Assembly (NCBI RefSeq): GCF_052216985.1
Contig: NZ_JBQOUY010000004.1
Span: 62,001 to 126,000 of the forward strand
Length of the DNA: 64,000 nucleotides
From: Acidaminococcus fermentans_A
GTDB taxonomy: Bacteria > Bacillota > Negativicutes > Acidaminococcales > Acidaminococcaceae
Direction: 5' to 3'
A program made the position numbers and the translations under genes. Shown here in pieces: positions 1 to 9,742 of this stretch; the stretch's first letter is position 1; each line of letters begins with the position of its first letter. Below the pieces are notes generated by a model. That model had not been told where the DNA came from. It did not search any database and saw only the letters and a list, made by a program, of their open reading frames with translations.

Positions 1-3000
1 AAAGGAACGGTCACTGTGGGGGATACCACCGCCAATGTGGCTGCTGTGGGCGGTGAAAACAGCGTGGCGCTGGGCACTGAGGCCAAGGCCAGCGGCAACA
101 CGGCTCTGGCTCTGGGCAATGAAGCCCAGGTCAACAACTATACCACCCAGTCCGGCACCACCGTGACCAAGACGGTGGATTCCGGCAGTACAGCCATCGG
201 CAGTGGGGCTGTCGTTACCGGCGCCAACGATGCTGTGGCTTTCGGGAGCGGGGCAAAAGTCGAAGGTACGGGAACCAATGCTGATGCTTCCCTGGCCATC
301 GGCAAGAGCGCTTCTGTAGCGACGGCCAAAGATGCCATGGCCTTCGGCACCAGTGCGTCCGTTGCCAGCGGGGCAGATAATGCCATAGCATTGGGCAATG
401 CGGCCAAGGCCAATACCTCTAATACCACTGCCATCGGATACAATGCCAGCGCCACCGGCGCAGGAGCGGTGGCCATCGGGGAAAATACATCCACCACCAC
501 AGAAGGCGGTATCAGCATCGGCAGCGGTACCAGCGTATCCGGCAGGTCCATTGCCATTGGCTACTCCACCGATGGAGTAACGACGGGGTCTGACAATACT
601 GATGCGGTGGCCATCGGCAACGGGGCCCAGGCTTATGCCAATGATTCCATTTCCATCGGCCACCAGGCAGGAAAGGGAACGAATGAAGGCCGTACCAGCG
701 GTTATGGCTCCCTCATTGCCATCGGCACCAATGCCGGGGGCAATGTGAAAGGCATGCAGAACGTGGCCCTGGGCAGCGGGGCCGGCAGCAACGTCAAGAG
801 CAGCTACAACGTAGCCATCGGATCCAATGCCGGGTCCGGTATCAACTATGCAGCGGCTGCCGATTCCAATCCTCAAAATGGGTTTAACATTTCCATCGGG
901 TATGAAGCCAACTACCAGAGCGCCGATGCCAATGCCAAAAATATTACGGAATCCATTGCCATCGGACACAGTGCCAATGCGGTTTCCAATGCAGCAGCGC
1001 TGGGCTATAAGGCCACGGCATCGGGAGATAAATCCCTGGCTCTGGGTTACAGTGCTGCAGCGTCTGATGCGGACAGTATCGCCTTGGGCGACAAAGCCAG
1101 TGCCGGAGGCGGCAATATTGCCATTGGCAGCGGTTCCCAAGCCCCAGCTGTCACATCGTATGCCAAAGGATATCTGACCGACAGTTCTTCCGTCAATGGT
1201 TATATTTCTGTCGGCGGGTCTGTCAGTGCTGCGGGGACCACGGTCCTGCGCCGGATTTCCAATGTGGCCGATGGGACGGCCGATCAGGATGCGGCTACGG
1301 TAGCCCAGTTGAAAGCCGCTTATACGGATCTGGCAGGAACAATCAAGACTACCGATACCAAAATTAGTGATACGTATACGCAGGAAGCCATCAATTCCAA
1401 GATTTCTGCGGTGGAAAGCAAGATCACGGCTTCTCAGACCAAGTATTTTTCCATCAACCCATCCGGCGATACCCTGACGGCCAATGTCAATAATGACGGG
1501 ACCAGTACCAGCGGTGCCGCAGACGCCATGGCCATCGGTCCCAATGCCACCGCTACCAGTGCCAAAGCCGTAGCCATCGGCAACAATGTCTCTGCCAGCG
1601 GCAAGGGAAGCATCGCTATGGGTACGGCAGATAACCCGGCCACTACAGGGACAGTGGATGCCGGGAACAATACCAGTGCCAATCCCCATGTGACTTCCGC
1701 TGAATGGGCCAACAGTGTTGCTGTCGGTACCTCTGCCATTGCCCAGACGGACAATTCTGTGGCCTTGGGCACCCGTGCCTCTGTTTATACTTCCAACGTG
1801 ACAGATCCTGCAACCAACACCACAGTCAAAGTGGGGCAGCAGTCCATCGCCATCGGTTACGAAGCAGAAACCCGAAACAGCGCCGCCACCTCCATCGGCA
1901 GCGGCGCCAAGGCATACAGCAATGGCTCCACCGCCATTGGTCACAATGCTTATGCCCAGGGAGCTGATTCCGTGGTCATCGGCACGAGTACAGCCTATGG
2001 GGCATCTTCCGGCATCGTGGGGAAGAGCAATACCATCAATGGCAGCAATACTTATGCTGTTGGCAGTGAAAACAAGGTCAATGGCAGCTGGGGTGCCGTT
2101 ACCTACAGCGGGCTTTATGGCAGCAAGAATACGGTGAATCCTGTAGCCGATACGTCCGGCAATACGAAACACGGTATGGACAGCCTTTCCATCACCGGCA
2201 ACAGCAACACCATCAATCAGGGGTCTTATTCCGATACAGTACAGAATATCTCTATTCTGGGAAACAGCAACAGTGTCACCGGTGCCAGCAGTGATGAAGC
2301 CAATGCAGGGACCACGGCCAACATCACTGTGATTGGCGGCAGCAATGCGGTAACCGGTCGTGATGGGACAGGTTCTGATGATATGGGCAAGACCTGGAAC
2401 CAGCTGACACGGACGATGGTCATCGGCTATAAAAATACAGTCAATCAGGCAACGGCCACCACTTCCCTGGCGGATACCCAGATCCTGGGCAATGATGTGA
2501 CCGCAACTTTGGGCAATTCCGTTTATCTGGGTACCGGCGCTGCAGCGAAGAATGCCAATGTGGCTGATGCCACTACATTAACGGATGCGGAACAGGCCGC
2601 AGTGGATGCGTTGGATACCACAGGCATGACGGATACAGAAAAAGCAGCGGACCAGGCCAAGGCCAAAGCGGCGGCACGGTATGCCACCAATCTGGCAGCC
2701 ATGAAAAAGAGCGGTACTACGGCAGGCCTACAGTCTCTCAGCACGGATACTACTTACGACGATGGGACCAGCTATACCTATGCCGGCAGCAATCCTACTG
2801 GAGTGGTCACCGTAGGTTCTGATGGCAAAGAACGCCGGATCCAGAATGTGGCCGCCGGTCTGGTGAGCGCTGCCAGCACCGACGCGGTGAACGGGTCCCA
2901 GCTCTATGCCCTCACCCGGCAGCTCCGGTTCGGCGGGGACGATTCCAGCTTTGGCACTACTACTGTCGATGACAAGAACGTAGTGGCCCGGGGGTCCAAT

Positions 3001-6000
3001 GAAACCCTGTCGATTGTCGGCGGGGCTGCTGCCAGTACGCTTACAGATAACAATATCGGTGTTGTTTCGGATGGCAAAGATACACTGACGGTCAAACTCA
3101 GCAAGGATGTGAAGCTCGGGACTGACGGCAGTGTGGTGACGGGAAAGGCAACTCTCGATAACAGCGGCCTCACGATTGCGGGTGGCCCGAAATTCACCAG
3201 CAGCGGCATCGATGCAGCCAGCCAGAAGATTATCGGCGTGAAAGCCGGCGAAGCAGATACCGATGCAGCCAATTATGGACAGGTGAAGTCCGCCCGGACC
3301 CTGCTGACACAGGGCACCAACACCAAATTGGATGATACGGAAGCAAACGGACACCATACGTATGTGGTGAACGTGGATAATCTGGCGGTGAAAGCCAATG
3401 GTACAGGGAATACCACAGTGGAATTGGCCAAGGGCATCAACTTCGTCAATGGCACCAATACTACAGCTGCCGTGGGGACGGACGGCACCGTGACCATCAG
3501 TGCCACCCACAACAAGCTCAGTACGGCATCTGCAGCTCCTACAGGGAGGAAGGATGATGTGACCTTGACCTTGACGGATGCAGACGGCCACACAGTTACG
3601 TCCATGGGCCTTAAGAATACTTATACCACTGTTACCAAGGACGGGACCAGCCACACCGTCACCTTTGCCCGGAATGATGGGACGAATCAGACTTTGTCAC
3701 TGAGTGATCTGGATGGGGCTTCCAAGGGGGCCTTGACTGCGGCTGCGGCAAAGGCAAAGGCAACCACGACGGTGATCAAGGGCACCAATGTGGAAAGTGT
3801 AGATGATGATACGGTTTCTGCTGACGGGCACCACATCTACAAAGTCAATGTCAGCAACCTGGGGGTCAAGGTGGCCGATGGCCAGAAAAAGAGCGTTGCA
3901 CTCAGCGAAGGTCTCGTCTTTGGCAATGGAACGAACACCACTGCTTCTGTCGGCGATAATGGCGCCATTACCTTCAATGTGTCCGATGCGGCCATCAAGA
4001 CGAAAGCCAAAGATGCCATCGATATGGTGAAAGGAAACGATAATGTTACCGTTGGTACTACCACCAGCACCGATGGCACCAAGAAAACTTTTACAATCAG
4101 TGCAAAAGACACCTATACTACGGTTACGAAGGATGCTGACAAAAAGACGGTGACATTTGCCCGGAATGACGGAGACAGCCAGATCGTAAGTCTGTCCGAT
4201 CTGGGCGGTATTACAGCGGCCCAGGACAAATACGTAACTGGCGGCACAGTAACCTATGATGCCAATGGCAACGGCACGGCTGTCCTTACAGGGAACAACG
4301 GGCTGACGGCTTCCATCAGAGGCTTGAAAGATACGAAGATTCAATCCGGCGCAGCAACGTATGTGGATTCCCAAGGGAAGGCGACTGTAACAGGCAGTGC
4401 AACCCTGACCATGAATGATGGTACCAAAGCCACCCTTTCCGGCCTGAAGGACGACTACATCACCAGTGCGGCCGTCGGCACAGAAAACAACCACGTGACT
4501 ATGACCCGTCTGGGCGGCGGCACGGTGGATCTGAACTTGAATCCGATCCTGGAGAAATACAGCCTCAGCGACTACCATCTTGTTGGTGCAGGGACGACCC
4601 ATGACCAGGCATATGCCGTTGACAGCAATGGTACGGTAACGCTGAATGTAGTCGATGATAAAAATCCCACCGGTTCGCCAAAGACCATCCAGATCACCGG
4701 TCTGGCATCCCAGTCCGGTGTCAATGCAGGGCGCACGACGATAAAATCTTCTGACAACAGTGTCACCGTATTGGACAGCGTTCCCAACAGCGATACCCAT
4801 ACCTACGATATCAAAGTGGACTACAGCAAGATCCCGGCCAATCTGACCGTTACGTACAACGGTGACAACGGGACGGCAGGCTCCAACACCATGGATGAAG
4901 CTACTGCATTCAACGGTACGGCCAATCAGATCGTTACGCAAGCGGGAGATGGCAAAATCTCCTTCAAATTGGCAGATGATATTTCCGGAATCCAGTCCGT
5001 CACTACAGGAGATTCCAGATTGGACACCAATGGACTGGAGATTACCGGCGGTCCTAGTGTCTTGAGGAACGGCATCAATGCGGGAGGCAAGATCATTTCC
5101 AACTTGGCTGAAGCTGCCCAGGATACCGACGCTGCTACTCTGGGACAGGTGAAGAATGCCCGGACGAAGGTGGCTGCTGGGAACAACGTGGCTGGTGTGG
5201 TTTCATCGGAAGATGCAGCTATGCACCAGATGACCTACACGGTGAACGTGGACAATCTTAAAGTAAAGGCCAATGACGGTACCGCCAAAGAAGTGGCACT
5301 GAAGACAGGCCTCAATTTCAAGAATGGAAATAATACGACGGCTGTCGTTGGTGACAATGGAGAAGTGAAATATGATTTGAATCCGGCCTTGATTGGACTG
5401 ACCAGCGTGACCGCAGGAAACAGCACGTTGGATACCAATGGCCTTACTATTTCTGGCGGGCCGAAGTTCACCAAGAATGGCATTGATGCAGGCAGTCAGA
5501 AGATTACCGGCGTAGCAAATGGTGAAAGTGCCTATGACGCAGTCAATAAGAGCCAGTTGGATGCTCTCCAGAACCAGGTCAGCGGTGGCTGGAACCTTGC
5601 CGGAAAGAATTCGGATGGGACAGCCATTACGGCCAAGATTGGCGCCGGCAAGACGGTAACTTATACGGATGGTACATATACCAAGTCCGTGGTGACGAAG
5701 GATGACAGTACTGGCAATGCCACGGTGAAGGTGGATGTGACTACGGGTACATTTGGCTCCGAGGCTGGAAAGGCTACTGTTCAGACGAATGGTCTGGCAA
5801 CGACCCAGGATGTGGCCAATGCCATCAACAGCACTGCCATCAATGTAGTGGCGGACAATACATCGAATAATGCAAAGCCTGTCAAAGCCGGAGATACCAT
5901 CCATTTTGCCAAGGATGAGAATCTGACTTTGACGCAGGATGACACGAAGTTTACCTATGGACTGAATAAGGAAATCAGTATTTCCAAAGTCACCACGTCT

Positions 6001-8943
6001 GATACGACGAAAGGGTCTACGGTTCAGACAGCAGAAGGCATTGCGACAAAAGACGCAGCGGAAAATACCTATATCCAGGATGCCCAGGGGATCACCCTGA
6101 CACCGTCTGACAAGACCAAGTCTCCTGTGAGACTGACCAACGGCGGCCTGGACAATGGGGGCAACGTCATCAGCAATGTGGCAAAGGGTACGCAGGATAC
6201 AGATGCGGTCAATGTGTCCCAGCTGAAAGAAGTCCAGGATCAGGTAGGCAGCGGCTGGCAGATTGCTGACAATGACGGCCAGAAGGTGACCGATATCGGT
6301 GCAGGCAAGAAAGTCGCTTTTAAGTCGAACAGCCCGTATCTGATGGCTAACACGGCTGCTACTGGAAATGCTGGAGCGAATGTGACTTATGGATTGAAAA
6401 CCAAAGCCTTGTCTGCAGCTGATGGTAAAGTAGCGAAGATTGAAACAGTGGAGGATGGTCTGGCAACGGCCAAGAATGTGGCAGAAACCATCAGCCAGAC
6501 TTACTGGACAGCTGATTCCGGGAAATCCGGCAACGGCAGCCAGACGGATGTGACGGTCAAAACTGCGGATAAACAGATCTCGGCAGGAGATACGGTAACC
6601 TTCAATGCCGGGAACAACCTGTCCCTGGTCCAGAATGGAGCTTCCTTTACCTATGGGCTCCAGGCGGATCTGGCTGGCATGGATGCCATTGCCTTTACTC
6701 CGAGGACTGGTGATAAAGGGCAGACCATCAGCCTGGTCATCGGCAGGCAGAAAGACGGGGTAACTACCCATGAAGGGTACTACATCACTGGCTTGGACAA
6801 TACTACCTGGAATCAGTCCAACTATGTGAAGGACCGGGCGGCTACGGAGGCCCAGCTGGCTTCGGCCATCCAACAAGTTACTCTGGCTTCTCATTCCGGC
6901 GGTTTCAAGCTGTCTGACGATAACAATAAAGAAGTTTCCCAGGTACTGGGCCAGGCTATCGGCGTTGTAGGGGACAGCAATATTACCACTACGGCCGAGA
7001 CGACGACAACGGATACCAATGGGCATATCAGGATTCGTCTGAACAATACGTTGGATCTGACAAACCAGGGTTCTGTGACCATCGGCTCCAGTACTCTGAG
7101 CAATGGCCGGGCAAAAGTGGGCAATGTAGTCGTGGACGGGACGAAGGATATTGTCAGCGGTCTGGCCAATACGGAATGGAATGTGGAAACGGCGGCAGCT
7201 GATGGATACAAGGAGTCCAACCAAGCGGCTACTGAAAGCCAGCTGCAGACTGTCTATAACCAGGCTACCAAGACGGCTTCTGAAAATGAACTGCATACAC
7301 TGGCGAAAGAAGGCGGTTATACCGTCGATGACAATCATCAGGTATCCATGGCTGTGGTCAATGGCAAGGGAGAAAAGAAGGACAGCATAGTCATCAAAGA
7401 CCTGGCCAAAGCCAGCGAAGTGGGGACTGTGAGTGAAATTGCCGATGATCTCAAGAAAAAAAACGGGGATACAGTCCAGCCCACTTCCGTTGTGGAAGCC
7501 ATCAACAACTTGAATAATAAGGTGGGCGATAAAAACTATTTGAATGTGAAGGGCGAGGAAATCGCCAATGGCGACAGTTCCACAACTGCTATCGGCAAGC
7601 TGAACAACCGGATGAATGACATCTATCAGACGGCAGGTCAGCATACCACGGTTTCCAATGGTGACCAGAATCTAGACATCAAACCCACCACTGACGACAA
7701 GGGGAAAACCAATTATGAAATCAACCTGTCCAAGCAGGTCGACCTTGGTAATGTAAAATTTAATGGAGATAAAGGTTTCATCGAAGCCAAATCCATTAAA
7801 GCAGATTCCGTTACTTCCGGTTCCACTGTGGTCAACAACGACGGTGTCCAGGTGGGCAAGGGAACGGCACTGACCAGCGATTCTTTAAAGGTTGGCAATA
7901 AGACCTACATCTCCAGCGACGGTCTCGACGCCAACAGCCAGAAGATCACCAACGTGGCCGCCGGCAGTGCGGACACCGATGCGGTGAACGTGAAACAGGT
8001 GAACGATCTGGCAGCCCAGCAGGATGCGGCTATCAATCAGAATGCCCAGAACATCACCCAGCTGGGCCGGGAAGTGGATAAGCTGGATTCCCGAATCGAC
8101 CGGGTGGGCGCCGGGGCTGCGGCTCTGGCAGCTCTCCATCCGGGAGCCTATGATCCCAACGACAAGGTGGACTTTTCCGCCGGGTACGGCAATTATCGGG
8201 GCGCCAGCGCTGCGGCCGTGGGCATGTATTACCATCCGGATGAACGGACCATCCTGTCCATGGGGGTTGCCATGGGCGGCGGAGAAAACATGGTGAATGC
8301 CGGAGTGACCTGGAAACTGGGCCGGCGGACACCTGCCGCTCCCCAGCCGGCGCCGGTGAAGGCAGCTCCTGCAGCACCGACCTTAGTGCCTGTTTCCACG
8401 GCAGCCACGGCACCGGTCCGTCCTGCGGAGACCGTTCCAGCAGTGAAACCGGCAGTGGTACGGATACCTGTACGGCCAGTGGAAACGGTGGCTGCAGCAC
8501 CGGTGACGGCTCCTGTGGCGACGGTACAGGTCCGGCCGGCACGCACGCCGGAACCGGCAGCAGCTCCGGCCAAACCAGCGGAATCCAATGCCCAGCTGAT
8601 GGAACTCCTGGCTCGGCAGACCGCCATCCTGGAGAAATTGGCGGAACAGAAGATGGCTCCGGCTGTTGCACCGGCCGTGAACGGGGACGACCTGTTCACC
8701 GATGTGCCGGAAAACCACTGGGCCTATGATTGTGTCCGGAAGCTGGAACAGGCCGGGGCGCTGAAAGGCCTTACGGGGCTCCAGGTGGAGGGGAATCCTT
8801 TCCTGACCCGGAAGGACTTCGCCCGGATCCTTTACACGGCCTTGAAGAACGGGGCCACTACCAATCCGGCTCTGAACCAGGACAACAGCCTGAACCGGAT
8901 GGCCAGCGAGTTCCGGGCGGAGTTGAAGGAAGTGAGAGGGTAA
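1..8943 (+). CDS. Trimeric autotransporter adhesin with C-terminal SLH domain (5' end outside window)
   Basis: The reading frame is already open at base 1, so the signal peptide and N-terminus lie upstream; about 2,980 residues are visible. Two blocks (about nt 40-1200 and 1500-2560) are YadA-type head repeats with recurring (A/S)xAIG and NSVALG units. The stalk follows, with neck motifs such as DAVNGSQLYAL (near 2880), DTDAANYGQV, DAVNKSQLDAL and DTDAVNVKQV, and GGPKFTxxGIDA repeats. A coiled coil (near 8000-8095) leads into a YadA-like membrane anchor (about 8095-8328). Unusually the protein does not end there. A Pro/Ala-rich linker (8330-8570), a short predicted coiled coil and an SLH-like domain (8692-8860, DLFTDVPENHWAYDCVRKLEQAG) follow. 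By family knowledge the anchor trimerises in the outer membrane; the extension would sit in the periplasm and could bind peptidoglycan (inference). The role is probably adhesion, autoaggregation or biofilm formation. Confidence 0.93.
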   Translation, partial: KGTVTVGDTTANVAAVGGENSVALGTEAKASGNTALALGNEAQVNNYTTQSGTTVTKTVDSGSTAIGSGAVVTGANDAVAFGSGAKVEGTGTNADASLAIGKSASVATAKDAMAFGTSASVASGADNAIALGNAAKANTSNTTAIGYNASATGAGAVAIGENTSTTTEGGISIGSGTSVSGRSIAIGYSTDGVTTGSDNTDAVAIGNGAQAYANDSISIGHQAGKGTNEGRTSGYGSLIAIGTNAGGNVKGMQNVALGSGAGSNVKSSYNVAIGSNAGSGINYAAAADSNPQNGFNISIGYEANYQSADANAKNITESIAIGHSANAVSNAAALGYKATASGDKSLALGYSAAASDADSIALGDKASAGGGNIAIGSGSQAPAVTSYAKGYLTDSSSVNGYISVGGSVSAAGTTVLRRISNVADGTADQDAATVAQLKAAYTDLAGTIKTTDTKISDTYTQEAINSKISAVESKITASQTKYFSINPSGDTLTANVNNDGTSTSGAADAMAIGPNATATSAKAVAIGNNVSASGKGSIAMGTADNPATTGTVDAGNNTSANPHVTSAEWANSVAVGTSAIAQTDNSVALGTRASVYTSNVTDPATNTTVKVGQQSIAIGYEAETRNSAATSIGSGAKAYSNGSTAIGHNAYAQGADSVVIGTSTAYGASSGIVGKSNTINGSNTYAVGSENKVNGSWGAVTYSGLYGSKNTVNPVADTSGNTKHGMDSLSITGNSNTINQGSYSDTVQNISILGNSNSVTGASSDEANAGTTANITVIGGSNAVTGRDGTGSDDMGKTWNQLTRTMVIGYKNTVNQATATTSLADTQILGNDVTATLGNSVYLGTGAAAKNANVADATTLTDAEQAAVDALDTTGMTDTEKAADQAKAKAAARYATNLAAMKKSGTTAGLQSLSTDTTYDDGTSYTYAGSNPTGVVTVGSDGKERRIQNVAAGLVSAASTDAVNGSQLYALTRQLRFGGDDSSFGTTTVDDKNVVARGSNETLSIVGGAAASTLTDNNIGVVSDGKDTLTVKLSKDVKLGTDGSVVTGKATLDNSGLTIAGGPKFTSSGIDAASQKIIGVKAGEADTDAANYGQVKSARTLLTQGTNTKLDDTEANGHHTYVVNVDNLAVKANGTGNTTVELAKGINFVNGTNTTAAVGTDGTVTISATHNKLSTASAAPTGRKDDVTLTLTDADGHTVTSMGLKNTYTTVTKDGTSHTVTFARNDGTNQTLSLSDLDGASKGALTAAAAKAKATTTVIKGTNVESVDDDTVSADGHHIYKVNVSNLGVKVADGQKKSVALSEGLVFGNGTNTTASVGDNGAITFNVSDAAIKTKAKDAIDMVKGNDNVTVGTTTSTDGTKKTFTISAKDTYTTVTKDADKKTVTFARNDGDSQIVSLSDLGGITAAQDKYVTGGTVTYDANGNGTAVLTGNNGLTASIRGLKDTKIQSGAATYVDSQGKATVTGSATLTMNDGTKATLSGLKDDYITSAAVGTENNHVTMTRLGGGTVDLNLNPILEKYSLSDYHLVGAGTTHDQAYAVDSNGTVTLNVVDDKNPTGSPKTIQITGLASQSGVNAGRTTIKSSDNSVTVLDSVPNSDTHTYDIKVDYSKIPANLTVTYNGDNGTAGSNTMDEATAFNGTANQIVTQAGDGKISFKLADDISGIQSVTTGDSRLDTNGLEITGGPSVLRNGINAGGKIISNLAEAAQDTDAATLGQVKNARTKVAAGNNVAGVVSSEDAAMHQMTYTVNVDNLKVKANDGTAKEVALKTGLNFKNGNNTTAVVGDNGEVKYDLNPALIGLTSVTAGNSTLDTNGLTISGGPKFTKNGIDAGSQKITGVANGESAYDAVNKSQLDALQNQVSGGWNLAGKNSDGTAITAKIGAGKTVTYTDGTYTKSVVTKDDSTGNATVKVDVTTGTFGSEAGKATVQTNGLATTQDVANAINSTAINVVADNTSNNAKPVKAGDTIHFAKDENLTLTQDDTKFTYGLNKEISISKVTTSDTTKGSTVQTAEGIATKDAAENTYIQDAQGITLTPSDKTKSPVRLTNGGLDNGGNVISNVAKGTQDTDAVNVSQLKEVQDQVGSGWQIADNDGQKVTDIGAGKKVAFKSNSPYLMANTAATGNAGANVTYGLKTKALSAADGKVAKIETVEDGLATAKNVAETISQTYWTADSGKSGNGSQTDVTVKTADKQISAGDTVTFNAGNNLSLVQNGASFTYGLQADLAGMDAIAFTPRTGDKGQTISLVIGRQKDGVTTHEGYYITGLDNTTWNQSNYVKDRAATEAQLASAIQQVTLASHSGGFKLSDDNNKEVSQVLGQAIGVVGDSNITTTAETTTTDTNGHIRIRLNNTLDLTNQGSVTIGSSTLSNGRAKVGNVVVDGTKDIVSGLANTEWNVETAAADGYKESNQAATESQLQTVYNQATKTASENELHTLAKEGGYTVDDNHQVSMAVVNGKGEKKDSIVIKDLAKASEVGTVSEIADDLKKKNGDTVQPTSVVEAINNLNNKVGDKNYLNVKGEEIANGDSSTTAIGKLNNRMNDIYQTAGQHTTVSNGDQNLDIKPTTDDKGKTNYEINLSKQVDLGNVKFNGDKGFIEAKSIKADSVTSGSTVVNNDGVQVGKGTALTSDSLKVGNKTYISSDGLDANSQKITNVAAGSADTDAVNVKQVNDLAAQQDAAINQNAQNITQLGREVDKLDSRIDRVGAGAAALAALHPGAYDPNDKVDFSAGYGNYRGASAAAVGMYYHPDERTILSMGVAMGGGENMVNAGVTWKLGRRTPAAPQPAPVKAAPAAPTLVPVSTAATAPVRPAETVPAVKPAVVRIPVRPVETVAAAPVTAPVATVQVRPARTPEPAAAPAKPAESNAQLMELLARQTAILEKLAEQKMAPAVAPAVNGDDLFTDVPENHWAYDCVRKLEQAGALKGLTGLQVEGNPFLTRKDFARILYTALKNGATTNPALNQDNSLNRMASEFRAELKEVRG

Positions 8944-8980
8944 GAGCCCAGGGCCCATCAGAGCTGCGTTTCCTGTAAGA

Positions 8981-9013
8981 GAAACCCGTCTGCCACGGGT
9001 TTCTTCCTTTTTT
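8981..9013 (+). terminator. Rho-independent terminator of the autotransporter gene
   Basis: A nine-base-pair stem (GAAACCCGT / ACGGGTTTC) with a five-base loop is followed by a T-rich run, 37 bases after the stop codon. Confidence 0.85.
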
Positions 9014-9037
9014 GGCCAGTGATAAGTGGCCAGTGAC
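9014..9037. repeat. Short heptamer array
   Basis: Three seven-base units in direct order (CCAGTGA, TAAGTGG, CCAGTGA, 9016-9036) sit between two terminators. The same CCAGTGA-type units recur at 37683-37703. Confidence 0.5.
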
Positions 9038-9038
9038 G

Positions 9039-9078
9039 AGGTGGTGTGAAAAACGCGTTTTTTCACACCACCTCTTTT
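9039..9078. terminator. Second terminator-like hairpin (GGTGTGAA type)
   Basis: A stem of about 17 bp begins AGGTGGTGTGAAAAA, is mirrored by TTTTTCACACCACCT, and is followed by CTTTTTA. Its GGTGTGAA/TTCACACC core recurs at 45048 and 55410. A -10-like TATACT at 9084-9089 follows directly and may serve the next operon. Confidence 0.65.
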
Positions 9079-9121
9079 TATGTTATACTAGGGCTATTAA
9101 AGGAAAAAGGAGTGTGGAACC

Positions 9122-9742
9122 ATGTTCAAAAAAGCGACTCTGGCAGCTCTGGCCCTTTGCCTCAGCCTGTCCGTCCCGGCTTTCGCTGAGGTGGAAAGTG
9201 AACAGGCCCAAGTGGGGAACCTGGAGATGACCTGGCCGGTTGTCCATACGAAAAATAAAAAAGCCGACACCCTGATCAACAAGGATATCAAGACCTTCAT
9301 GGATGATTTCCGGGGTGGTTTTGTAGACCGGAAATTCACTTCCGGCCGTACCTGGTATGAGAAAAAATATGAGGATACCCAGCTGGTTTCTCTGGTACTC
9401 AGCGACCTGCGCACCCAGGGCAGCGACAATAAAGTCAAGACCACCGGTGTGGTCTATGAATTGGCCAGCGGCCAGAGGCTGCCTTTGTCTGCCTTTGTCC
9501 GGGTCACCGTCAATGACCTGAACGGATATTTGGCTAGCCAATGCTACAACAGCGGTGATGTGAAGATCCATCCGGAGAAAAAAGTGACCCGGGTGCCGGA
9601 AGATTTCTTCCTGAACCAGGACGGCAGCATCTCCATCCTGTTCCAGACCGATGAATTGGGCACCCTGCTGGATGGTCCGGTCTATATCCGGCTGACCCAG
9701 CCAGATCTCCGGGAACTGAATGCCCGGAATCCTCGTGTTTGA
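9122..9742 (+). CDS. Exported DUF3298/RsiV-like protein
   Basis: The 206-residue product starts with a classic signal peptide (MFKKATLAALALCLSLSVPAFA, cut after AFA), so it should be periplasmic. The mature part, with a WPVVHTKNKKADTLINKDIK start, a hydrophilic beta-rich middle and GSISILFQTDELG near the end, resembles the DUF3298 / RsiV C-terminal domain family (moderate confidence). That fold binds ligands in anti-sigma factors and PdaC-type enzymes, but no membrane anchor or sigma-binding part is present here. A GGAG ribosome site precedes the ATG. The 3' end overlaps the lipase gene by 23 bases, so the two are probably co-translated. Confidence 0.75.
   Translation: MFKKATLAALALCLSLSVPAFAEVESEQAQVGNLEMTWPVVHTKNKKADTLINKDIKTFMDDFRGGFVDRKFTSGRTWYEKKYEDTQLVSLVLSDLRTQGSDNKVKTTGVVYELASGQRLPLSAFVRVTVNDLNGYLASQCYNSGDVKIHPEKKVTRVPEDFFLNQDGSISILFQTDELGTLLDGPVYIRLTQPDLRELNARNPRV

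Noticed and set aside
16..2560. Head repeats of the autotransporter considered as a CRISPR or satellite array
   Set aside because: The repeats are degenerate, coding and in frame, with no spacer structure.
2728..7644. Long minus-strand open frames opposite the autotransporter (up to 813 codons)
   Set aside because: They are shadows of a repetitive, biased coding sequence. They have no ribosome sites or recognisable domains, and the plus-strand frame is continuous.
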